From the NCBI GenBank assembly GCA_016721315.1, contig JADKIL010000005.1, positions 327,081-391,080 on the forward strand: a DNA stretch of 64,000 nucleotides, read 5' to 3'. Position numbers and translations under genes: made by a program. The DNA comes from Candidatus Villigracilis vicinus. Its GTDB lineage: Bacteria > Chloroflexota > Anaerolineae > Anaerolineales > Villigracilaceae. Shown here piece after piece: positions 45,996 to 53,281 of the stretch. Each line of letters opens with the position of its first letter. The stretch's first letter is position 1. The notes beneath the pieces were generated by a model. The model ran no database searches. It was not told the origin of the DNA and worked only from the letters and a program-made list of their open reading frames with translations.

Positions 45996-48635
45996 CTACT
46001 TTCCTCCTCTCGCCGCAGCACGGTCACGCAGACCGAGCGCCAGATTCAAGAAACCGCCACCGATTGTGACCACCATGGCAAGCAACATTCCAATGCTAAA
46101 GGCGTCCCAATAATTTCGGGCCATGCCGGGGCGTCCGTTGTTGTATTGTCGTTCGATGATCGCGCCTCCATATAGACCGGAGACCATTCCTGCCACCTGT
46201 CCCGATTCATAATATGGCTGGATCATCGGCGAGGCTTGCGCACCGGCAATGACAATAACCGGAACAACGCCGCGCGAACCTTCCGTCTGCTCAACCCAGG
46301 AGCGGGCGGCATCGGCACTGTCAGTAATGAGGATGATGGCGGCAAATTTGGTCAGGTCGGTTACATCTTGCAATGGTTGCTGCGCCCAGGCAGGCTGACT
46401 GTTAATATCCAGCCGCGCAACCGTGGATGGACTTTGTGCAAAAGCGCGGATACCCATCTGTCCACCAGAGAGATAGCCAAGGTTCAGGTAGGTAACTCCG
46501 CTTTGATAGTTATGAACAGCCAAAGGTCCTGTAATGAAACGTTCGGCAAGTATCGATCCGTTTTCGTTACTGGCAATGAAGGTCAGGCGTGGGTGTTTCA
46601 ACAAAAGCAGGTTATCAAAAAGCGGCGCAGCGGCGGCTTCCATTTCAGCAGCACGGGCGGGTTCATAATCCACTGCCACCAATACAGGTGCATTTTCAGG
46701 AATGGCTTGCGCAACAGCTACAGCAAAACCAAGTTCACTTGGAATGCCAAGCGGAGTGGAAAAGACCTGTGTACGCATGAATGTGGTCGCAAATGCCACA
46801 AGGATCAAAATGGCAGCCAGCGCCCAGCGTAAACCACGGGAAGCGACCAATGATTTTTCTGAAACCAGAGATTCCGGCGCGGTCTCACCGGCAAGAATCT
46901 GCTCCAGGATCGCGGCATGTTTCATCTGCTCATCGCTGGCATTCAGCTTGATGGAATATGACTTGGGTTTACTGGTTGGCATGAAACCTGTACCCATCGG
47001 CAGAACGCCCGAAAGACCAGCCAGTGCGCCGCGCGATTCCATCGTTTGATCTTTGGATGCCTGAACGATGTTCGTCATGACGTTTTCATCGGTCGGGCGC
47101 ATCGCCTCCACCCACGAAGGCAAAACGTTCGGTGCCAATATATCCGAACCAGTGATCGGCTCCGGCACCACCCCACTGGCGCTGGATGGCGTTTCCATGG
47201 CGTTGGAAAGCCAATCAGGCATTTCTGCAAAGAGGGCATCATCCTGGCTGGAGAAGGAATCTTTCTCAAATGCGGGTGCCGATTCATAACCGGTATCCAC
47301 CGGCGTTTTAGATATTTCAATTTGCGAAGGCTCAGCAGTCATTTCAGTTACTGGTGCAGAGTCATCAAAGATCGAGGTTTGCGGCGCAGCAGATTTCAAC
47401 CAGTCTGGCAGGTCGCCGAGAATATCACCCGATGCCGATGCGGCATCTTCCACAGGCTGTGCCGCGCCCGCGTTCTCATCAGATGCCAACCATGCAGGTG
47501 CCGCGGGTTGTGCTTCACTTTCCTGCAGCCAACGCGGAGTAGAGTCCACTTTCTTAGAAGCCTCCGGCTCTGCTGCCAGCCACGAAGGCAGGTCACCATT
47601 GGACGCGAACGGTTCGGACTCAACTGGATCTGATTCTGTAAAGGGAGCCGCTTCGCTGCTGAAAACGGCTGCTCCACCCAAACCACTCAACCAATCAGGA
47701 GTCTCTGCTGATTGATTGAAAGGATCAGCAGGTGTTGCAGGTTGGATCACGGTACTGGCATCCGCCGCCGACATTTGATTTAACCAATCTGGTGTATCCG
47801 CCGGAAGATCAAAAGCTTCGGCAGATTGTGTCTGTGCGGCAGAACCTGCATTGGCAGACATTTGGCTCAACCAATCTGGTGTGGAGGAAGAAGACTGCGG
47901 CGCAGCATTCGTATCTGCAGCCGGCTGCTTGAACCAATCATTTGTATCAAACGATGTTTCGGCAAGAGGCTCAGGTTTTTCGCCCGCATCGGCAGCCATT
48001 TGCTTCAACCAATCCGGCGTCTCATCAGAAACTGGCGGGGAGAAAGATGCATCAAATGCCGGGGTTTTCTGAATGGACGGCTGCTCAGCATCAGTTTCAC
48101 GGAACCACTCAGTAAGCTCATCTTTTTCTTCCACAACCGGCTCAGACTGGATCCCAGCCAGCCAGGAAGGAACTTCTTCTTCAGCGGCGGCTTCCTGTTG
48201 GAAGTCGTCTTTTTTACCGGTTTCCACCCAACGGATGCCACTGGGTTCCGCTTCATCGTGTTTCGGTTTCGGTTGTGCCGCGCCGGTGATGCTGGCGAGC
48301 CAGTCGGGAACGTCTTCTTCGTCATCATCCCCTGCCTGAGATTGCAAACCCGCTAAAAAGTCGTTACTTGCAGCGACAGGTTTAGGTTTGGCAGGCGGCG
48401 CTTCATTTACAGTAGGTTTTTGTTCAAGCGGAGGTTCTGTCAGCTTCGCAGACTCGCGCGCATCCCTAAGCCATTGCGGCAGGATGGGTTCCAATTCGCC
48501 GGTATCCATGTTTACAGGCGACTGCCCAGGTGTAAAAGCAGATTCACTAACAAGCGGCGACTGACAGCGCTGGCATGTTTTTTGATTAGGCGGGTTCTCA
48601 GTTCCACAGACGGGGCAAACGATCATATCAGCCAT
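45996..48635 (-). CDS. Zinc-ribbon membrane protein with about 15 PDWL-type repeats
   Basis: The 879-residue protein has an N-terminal zinc ribbon (C7, C10, C21, C24 in CPVCGTENPPNQKTCQRC). A long low-complexity linker (about 50-525), rich in Ala, Glu, Pro and Ser, carries about 15 copies of a motif of the form P(D/S/Q)WL, such as TPDWLSQMSANAG, VPDWLASITG and LPSWLAAEPE. It then has a membrane helix near residue 605, an extracytoplasmic domain of about 220 residues, and a second helix near 850. The zinc ribbon and repeats should be cytoplasmic and could dock several copies of a partner. I do not recognise the C-terminal domain. Confidence 0.7.
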   Translation of the reverse strand: MADMIVCPVCGTENPPNQKTCQRCQSPLVSESAFTPGQSPVNMDTGELEPILPQWLRDARESAKLTEPPLEQKPTVNEAPPAKPKPVAASNDFLAGLQSQAGDDDEEDVPDWLASITGAAQPKPKHDEAEPSGIRWVETGKKDDFQQEAAAEEEVPSWLAGIQSEPVVEEKDELTEWFRETDAEQPSIQKTPAFDASFSPPVSDETPDWLKQMAADAGEKPEPLAETSFDTNDWFKQPAADTNAAPQSSSSTPDWLSQMSANAGSAAQTQSAEAFDLPADTPDWLNQMSAADASTVIQPATPADPFNQSAETPDWLSGLGGAAVFSSEAAPFTESDPVESEPFASNGDLPSWLAAEPEASKKVDSTPRWLQESEAQPAAPAWLASDENAGAAQPVEDAASASGDILGDLPDWLKSAAPQTSIFDDSAPVTEMTAEPSQIEISKTPVDTGYESAPAFEKDSFSSQDDALFAEMPDWLSNAMETPSSASGVVPEPITGSDILAPNVLPSWVEAMRPTDENVMTNIVQASKDQTMESRGALAGLSGVLPMGTGFMPTSKPKSYSIKLNASDEQMKHAAILEQILAGETAPESLVSEKSLVASRGLRWALAAILILVAFATTFMRTQVFSTPLGIPSELGFAVAVAQAIPENAPVLVAVDYEPARAAEMEAAAAPLFDNLLLLKHPRLTFIASNENGSILAERFITGPLAVHNYQSGVTYLNLGYLSGGQMGIRAFAQSPSTVARLDINSQPAWAQQPLQDVTDLTKFAAIILITDSADAARSWVEQTEGSRGVVPVIVIAGAQASPMIQPYYESGQVAGMVSGLYGGAIIERQYNNGRPGMARNYWDAFSIGMLLAMVVTIGGGFLNLALGLRDRAAARGGK

Positions 48636-48638
48636 TTT

Positions 48639-49253
48639 CTAATTGCCCCCATAAGGACGATCCACGCCGAACAGAACGCGCAAACCAGTGGTAAGTGTGC
48701 CAAGCGCAACACCGATCAAAATCCCGCGCGCGCCGCCCAGCGCCCAGATTTGCGAGATCCATGGGCGAACCAGTGTACCAATGATCGGGACATCTCCAAA
48801 TGGCAGGGTTGCCGAACCTAGGAAGATAAGCCCGGCGGTGATTACAAATATGATGCTCATGGTATCCGCCCGACGGCGCAAGAGGCGAATAATTGCATAT
48901 AGCAAGGTAACTGTGAGCAAGCCCATCAGGGTTATTTCGACGGGGATAATGATGCCGTTCAAGGCAATGGCTTGCAAAAACGCATTCTGCGGTTTGAGGA
49001 TCAAGCCAAAAACAAAAGTGGCGAATAATCCCATAATGAGAATGGCACTGTAAACAGCATCCTTCTCACGACGGCGGATCTTATCGAAATGAACCATGCC
49101 AAGGTTAAGGATACCTGTCAACGTTGCCGCCCCAGCAAGGATGACCGCCCAATCAAGCAGAATGATCTGAAAGATCGCTGCGGCTGGGAGGAAATATCCA
49201 AGCAGGACGAGAAACCCAACCGTAATGGCAATAAATGCGGTCACAATACGCAT
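48639..49253 (-). CDS. Polytopic membrane protein of the MutL-type operon
   Basis: The 204-residue protein has about six hydrophobic segments, with short basic loops (FDKIRRREKD, RLLRRRADT). It overlaps the upstream DUF6754-like gene by 1 nt and precedes the zinc-ribbon gene by 3 nt. No family is recognised. Confidence 0.62.
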   Translation of the reverse strand: MRIVTAFIAITVGFLVLLGYFLPAAAIFQIILLDWAVILAGAATLTGILNLGMVHFDKIRRREKDAVYSAILIMGLFATFVFGLILKPQNAFLQAIALNGIIIPVEITLMGLLTVTLLYAIIRLLRRRADTMSIIFVITAGLIFLGSATLPFGDVPIIGTLVRPWISQIWALGGARGILIGVALGTLTTGLRVLFGVDRPYGGN

Positions 49254-49984
49254 CAGATGACCCCCACAAATTTCGCAGCCGCACCGCCCAACAAAACGAG
49301 AATGATCAGCCAGCGAAAGATATCCTGCACGGTCAGGCTGGCAGCATGAGCAGTATCTTGATTAAGATATGCCACACCCGCAAAAAGTTCTTCACCGATC
49401 AATGGGTCTTGTGTGCTGGCAAACAGAACGGCCTGCCCCGCCAGGTTATCAGAGGCGCCGATCAAATTGATGTTCGCCCGGTCAGATGCATCGGTCAGCA
49501 GCCCTACTTCAGGACCCACATGCCCGATGATGATATTCGTGGAAACATCTTCATTCTGCGCAATATGCATGGCTCCGGCCGCATAACTGAAGGGAGTCAG
49601 ACCGGTAACACGCCCCATAGTATGGACGTAGTCCTCTTCAACACCGGCAGCCAGATACCCTGCTTGCAAAGTATCCTGCGTCAGCAAACCCAGCGTTGGG
49701 TCACCTGCAGAAGCGACAGCCGGTTTATCACTAACCGAAGTGCGCTCGGCAATATTCCTTAAGAGCGCCAACCCGGCAAATGCAGAACCGCCGCGTGCAT
49801 CCAACAGGTTGCCATTACCGAGCGAAATATGAAGGCGCTTGCCGTCTTCAATGCTCAAACCCAGGGTATGCACAAGTTTGGTAAAAGCCGCAATTTCACG
49901 CAAATGCGCGGGGGAACGCCGCTTCCACAGCGTAATGACAAGTAACAGGAAGGTGGCAACTACAAGGATGGCAGGGGCAATCAT
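49253..49984 (-). CDS. DUF6754-like membrane-anchored protein
   Basis: The 243-residue protein has an N-terminal anchor (residues 2-20), a soluble Gly/Ala-rich domain and a C-terminal anchor (about 225-243). The pattern (GGSAFAGLALLRNIAERTSV, then IIIGHVGPEVGLLTDASDRA and GASDNLAGQAVLFASTQDP) recalls a domain of unknown function found in Chloroflexota, which I remember as DUF6754; this label needs a search. It overlaps the neighbouring genes on both sides. Confidence 0.55.
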   Translation of the reverse strand: MIAPAILVVATFLLLVITLWKRRSPAHLREIAAFTKLVHTLGLSIEDGKRLHISLGNGNLLDARGGSAFAGLALLRNIAERTSVSDKPAVASAGDPTLGLLTQDTLQAGYLAAGVEEDYVHTMGRVTGLTPFSYAAGAMHIAQNEDVSTNIIIGHVGPEVGLLTDASDRANINLIGASDNLAGQAVLFASTQDPLIGEELFAGVAYLNQDTAHAASLTVQDIFRWLIILVLLGGAAAKFVGVI

Positions 49985-50226
49985 GAACTCGCTCCAGGGT
50001 AATTTAAAAAGGAGACGAAAGCGCGGGTCTCGGATTCATCTTCAAGCATACCGGCAAGAGCAGAAAGCTGGTCGCTTTTGAAAAAACCCCCGCCAAAATA
50101 AATCGCCTGTGCACCGAGCAGAGCAAGTGGACTTCCTGCTTCGAGGAACGAGGCGACAAGATCGTGAAGTTGATAACGGCGCAAGGACTCAGCCCAGCGT
50201 TGCCAGAATTCGCGGGTTGACTTCAT
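49981..50226 (-). CDS. Small uncharacterised protein, first gene of the MutL-type operon
   Basis: The 81-residue soluble, helix-rich protein starts MKSTREFWQRWAESLRRYQL. ATG at 50224-50226 is chosen because an extended -10 element lies just upstream and residues before it do not look coding. It overlaps the next gene by 4 nt. There is no Shine-Dalgarno sequence, consistent with a leaderless transcript. Confidence 0.6.
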   Translation of the reverse strand: MKSTREFWQRWAESLRRYQLHDLVASFLEAGSPLALLGAQAIYFGGGFFKSDQLSALAGMLEDESETRAFVSFLNYPGASS

Positions 50227-50235
50227 ATTAATGCG

Positions 50236-50244
50236 AGTATAGCA
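50236..50244 (-). promoter_or_regulatory. Extended -10 promoter for the MutL-type operon
   Basis: The minus strand reads TGCTATACT, ending 9 nt before the ATG at 50226. Transcription would start about 3 nt upstream of the start codon, giving an almost leaderless mRNA. Confidence 0.5.
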
Positions 50245-50300
50245 TAATTTTAAGGTTGACCCCGCCATATCCAGCCGGGAAATGTTACAGTTTTGTGAAA

Positions 50301-50339
50301 TTTAAAAAGACCCTAAAGGGTTTTAACCTTTAGGGTCTG
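50301..50339 (-). terminator. Terminator after glgC
   Basis: AGACCCTAAAGG pairs with CCTTTAGGGTCT; on the minus strand the stem is followed by TTTTTAAA. It lies between glgC and the start of the MutL-type operon. Confidence 0.8.
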
Positions 50340-50343
50340 ATAT

Positions 50344-51591
50344 TTACGGAGCGATCACTGTATCAGGCGGGATCTCCACATCCTTAGGGATGATGACTAT
50401 ACCATCACGCACATACCATTTTTCATGGTCAATATCCGTATTGCGCGGGAAGGGTCGAATGGTCACATTGGATCCAATACGCACGTTCTTATCCAGGATG
50501 GCGCCTTCGATATGGCAGTTGGTACCAATGCCAATCGGCAATACACCCGAATCACGTTCAAAATAATCCGAACCCATCACGATACTATCCTTGATGACAC
50601 AGTCCGCGGCGATCTGGCTGCGAATACCAATAATGGAATGTGAGATATCCGACTTCAACACACGACTGCCTTCGGCGATCAAAACATCCTTGAACTTGCA
50701 ATCCTCCACGATCGAAGCAGGCAGGTACCGAGTGTCTGTATAGATCGGCAGTTTTGCATCGTAAAAATCGAAGGGAGAATCCGAACGGGTGAGCATCAGG
50801 TTGGTCTCATAAAACGAGCGGATCGTTCCAATGTCCTGCCAGTAGCCGTCAAAATCAAAGCCAAAGACCTGATGCGTCTTGATTGCCTGTGGAATGATGT
50901 CGCCGCCGAAGTCATCATAGTCCGGGAAGTTATTAATGAAATCAACCAGAACCTTCGTGTTAAACATATAAATGCCCATCGAACCAAGGTATGGGCGTTT
51001 GGGATCATCCCGGCTGACGAATCGTTTCTGGGTTTCTGGGTCTTTGGGCTTTTCAAAAAAGTCTGATATCTTGCCATCGGATTCACGCTTCAAGACTCCG
51101 AAGCGGTCTGCTTCTTCCTTGGCAACCGGCTGCACGGCGACGGTAATATCCGCTTTATTCTCCCAATGATATTCCGCCATGGCTTTGTAATTCATACGAT
51201 AGAGATGATCCCCCGCCAAAATGAGCACGTACTTTGCTCCAGAAGCCTGGATCTCCATCATCTGTTTACGCACGGCATCGGCAGTGCCCTGATACCAGTC
51301 GGCGCTTTCAATGGTTTGTTCCGCCGCCCAGATCTGCACCCAACCCTGGTGGAACGAGTCGAAGTTATACGTGCGGGTGATGTGACGATGCAGCGAGACC
51401 GAATTGAACTGCGTCAGGATCGCAATCCGAAATATCTCTGAGTTGATGCAATTACTGATGGGGATATCAATGAGACGGTATTTCCCCGCAATGGGAACGG
51501 CAGGTTTCGATCTCATCTGCGTGAGCGGATAAAGACGCGCCCCGCGTCCACCCCCTAGGATCACTGCCAAAACTTCGTTATACGACGGCAT
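50344..51591 (-). CDS. glgC: Glucose-1-phosphate adenylyltransferase
   Basis: The 415-residue protein has the ADP-glucose pyrophosphorylase signature (ILGGGRGARLYPLTQMRSKP, GKYRLIDIPISNCINS), the catalytic region LILAGDHLYRMNY, and a C-terminal left-handed beta-helix. It makes ADP-glucose for glycogen synthesis. ATG at 51589-51591 follows AGGAGGTTCC. A small membrane ORF lies 48 nt upstream on the same strand. No glycogen synthase gene is in the window. Confidence 0.92.
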   Translation of the reverse strand: MPSYNEVLAVILGGGRGARLYPLTQMRSKPAVPIAGKYRLIDIPISNCINSEIFRIAILTQFNSVSLHRHITRTYNFDSFHQGWVQIWAAEQTIESADWYQGTADAVRKQMMEIQASGAKYVLILAGDHLYRMNYKAMAEYHWENKADITVAVQPVAKEEADRFGVLKRESDGKISDFFEKPKDPETQKRFVSRDDPKRPYLGSMGIYMFNTKVLVDFINNFPDYDDFGGDIIPQAIKTHQVFGFDFDGYWQDIGTIRSFYETNLMLTRSDSPFDFYDAKLPIYTDTRYLPASIVEDCKFKDVLIAEGSRVLKSDISHSIIGIRSQIAADCVIKDSIVMGSDYFERDSGVLPIGIGTNCHIEGAILDKNVRIGSNVTIRPFPRNTDIDHEKWYVRDGIVIIPKDVEIPPDTVIAP

Positions 51592-51639
51592 ACTGGAACC
51601 TCCTGGATTTTTTCGTTCAGGATTGTCGAGCAATGTCCT

Positions 51640-51744
51640 CTATTTTACACCCTTCATCTTACGAATGCGATGAATTACGTAGGCGATTGGGTATGCCAAA
51701 ATGATAATAAGGTCAAATAGAGCAAAGAAGAGTGAAAGCTTCAT
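51640..51744 (-). CDS. Small membrane protein (34 residues)
   Basis: A 34-codon frame starts at ATG 51742-51744, seven bases after AAGGAG. It encodes one hydrophobic helix (LSLFFALFDLIIILAYPIAY) followed by a basic tail (HRIRKMKGVK). The strong ribosome site, single membrane segment and positive-inside tail support a real gene. It is 48 nt upstream of glgC and may be co-transcribed. No family is recognised. Confidence 0.5.
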   Translation of the reverse strand: MKLSLFFALFDLIIILAYPIAYVIHRIRKMKGVK

Positions 51745-51792
51745 TGCGGGTCTCCTTCCCAAATAAGTGAATTGACCAAATACTGATCATGT

Positions 51793-51825
51793 ACAATTCT
51801 TATACGCATTAAGTACAAGAATTGT
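51793..51825. promoter_or_regulatory. Inverted repeat, possible operator
   Basis: ACAATTCTT (51793-51801) and AAGAATTGT (51817-51825) form 9-bp arms with a 15-nt spacer, about 50 nt upstream of the small ORF/glgC unit. The spacing fits a dimeric regulator site. It could also be part of the promoter region. Confidence 0.4.
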
Positions 51826-51963
51826 TGCTACTTTCACATTTTATACCCCCCAATAGGGTAGTCAATATTATTGAGGGGTTCACATATATGAATCAAACGT
51901 CCTCCATTTCTGGAGGACGCAGCCCTGGGGGTAGTAAACTACCCGTGCGGTATAATTCGCGTG

Positions 51964-52046
51964 TGCCGAAGGAGGGAATCGAACCCTCATTCCCGGAGGG
52001 AACACGATTTTGAGTCGTGCGCGTCTGCCTATTCCGCCACTTCGGC
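51964..52046 (-). tRNA. tRNA-Leu (CAA)
   Basis: On the minus strand an 83-nt cloverleaf reads GCCGAAG…CTTCGGCA with a 7-bp acceptor stem. The anticodon stem CACGA/TCGTG has loop CTCAAAA (anticodon CAA), followed by a long variable arm (TTCCCTCCGGGAA region) typical of Leu, and the T arm carries GGTTCGATTCC. The 3' CCA is not encoded. Confidence 0.95.
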
Positions 52047-52083
52047 TCGTTGTCGAACACCCCGCTCTAGCGGGGCGAACGCA

Positions 52084-52111
52084 AGTATACCACTCCCAAG
52101 AACAAGGTCAA
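52084..52111 (-). promoter_or_regulatory. Promoter of the tRNA-Leu gene
   Basis: On the minus strand TTGACC (52111-52106) and TATACT (52089-52084) are 16 nt apart. Transcription would start near 52077. The -35 hexamer ends one base before the ychF start codon, in its ribosome-site region. Confidence 0.6.
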
Positions 52112-52112
52112 G

Positions 52113-53171
52113 ATGAAACTAGGAATTATCGGTCTACCCCAATCAGGCAAAACAACGATCTTCAACGCCATCACCCGTGGCAACGCCCCCACCACCGCCT
52201 CCGCCGGACGCATCGAAGTTCACCAGGCTGTTGTGGATGTCCCCGACCCACGTGTGGACCTGCTCTCAAAGATGTTCAACCCGCGCAAGACGATCTACTC
52301 CAAGGTGACGTATGCCGATATTGCCGGTCTGGATAGCGGCTCTGCCAAAAGCGGCATCTCCGGTCAACTGTTGAATGTGATCAACCAAATGGACGCGCTC
52401 ATCCTCGTGGTGCGCGCCTTCGATAACGACAATGTGGCACACCCCAATGGCAGCATCAATCCATTACGAGATGTGGACACGATGACCAGCGAATTGCTGC
52501 TGAATGACCTCATCGCTGTTGAGCGCAAATTGGAACGCCTCGTGGATGAACGCAAAAAAGGCGGTACCGATAAGACCCTCAACGCCCGCCAGACAGAGTT
52601 GTTCGAGAAGTTGCACGCTGCACTTTCAGACAGCAAGCCCTTGCGTGACTTGGAATATACCCCTGAAGAAGAAAAAGAGCTCTCAAGCTTCGGCTTACTC
52701 ACTCGCAAACGCTTGTTGACCGTATTCAACCTCGGCGAGGGACAGTCTGCGCCGGATGCGAATCTCGATCACCCTTCGGTAGCGCTCATGGGGAAGTTGG
52801 AAATGGAGATCGCACAACTTTCTGCAGAGGATGCGGCAGTCTTCATGGAAGAATACGGCATCAAAGAACTCAGCCTAAACCGCATGATCAATGTGTCTTA
52901 TGAATTACTGAGCGAGCAGACCTTCTTTACTGTGGGCGAAGACGAAGTCCGCGCATGGACGACGCACCGTGGGGCGACCGCGCAGGAAGCTGCGGGCGAG
53001 ATCCACACCGATCTTTCGCGTGGATTCGTTCGCGCCGAGGTGGTGGCTTATGAAGACCTGACCAGTCTTGGGTCCATGAATGAAGCGAAAGCCAAAGGCA
53101 AGTTCCGCCTTGAAGGCAAGGAATACATCGTCAAGGACGGCGATATCATGCACGTCCGATCCAGTTTGTAG
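52113..53171 (+). CDS. ychF: YchF/OLA1-type Obg-family ATPase
   Basis: The 352-residue protein has the Obg-family G domain (P loop GLPQSGKTTIF, switch region YADIAGLDSGSAKSG). A helical insertion follows, and a C-terminal TGS domain (FFTVGEDEVRAWTTHRGAT, ending FRLEGKEYIVKDGDIMHVR). The NKxD specificity motif is not evident, in line with the family's preference for ATP. It binds ribosomes and affects stress responses. No strong ribosome site is seen before the ATG. A terminator follows. Confidence 0.9.
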   Translation: MKLGIIGLPQSGKTTIFNAITRGNAPTTASAGRIEVHQAVVDVPDPRVDLLSKMFNPRKTIYSKVTYADIAGLDSGSAKSGISGQLLNVINQMDALILVVRAFDNDNVAHPNGSINPLRDVDTMTSELLLNDLIAVERKLERLVDERKKGGTDKTLNARQTELFEKLHAALSDSKPLRDLEYTPEEEKELSSFGLLTRKRLLTVFNLGEGQSAPDANLDHPSVALMGKLEMEIAQLSAEDAAVFMEEYGIKELSLNRMINVSYELLSEQTFFTVGEDEVRAWTTHRGATAQEAAGEIHTDLSRGFVRAEVVAYEDLTSLGSMNEAKAKGKFRLEGKEYIVKDGDIMHVRSSL

Positions 53172-53176
53172 ATCAA

Positions 53177-53211
53177 AAGGTGACAGTCATTTTATAAGTG
53201 ACTGTCACCTT
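53177..53211 (+). terminator. Terminator after ychF
   Basis: AAGGTGACAGTCA pairs with TGACTGTCACCTT over a 9-nt loop. The T tract is short (TTCT), so efficiency is uncertain. Confidence 0.65.
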
Positions 53212-53281
53212 CTAGAATCCATACTTAAGAATGGGTCGAAAAAAATCTGTTTGTGATAAAACACCAATCTAAGGAGATACC

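Noticed and set aside
45996..48635. PDWL repeats read as a CRISPR-like or tandem DNA repeat
   Set aside because: Only the short peptide motif recurs; spacing is irregular and the DNA between motifs is not repeated.
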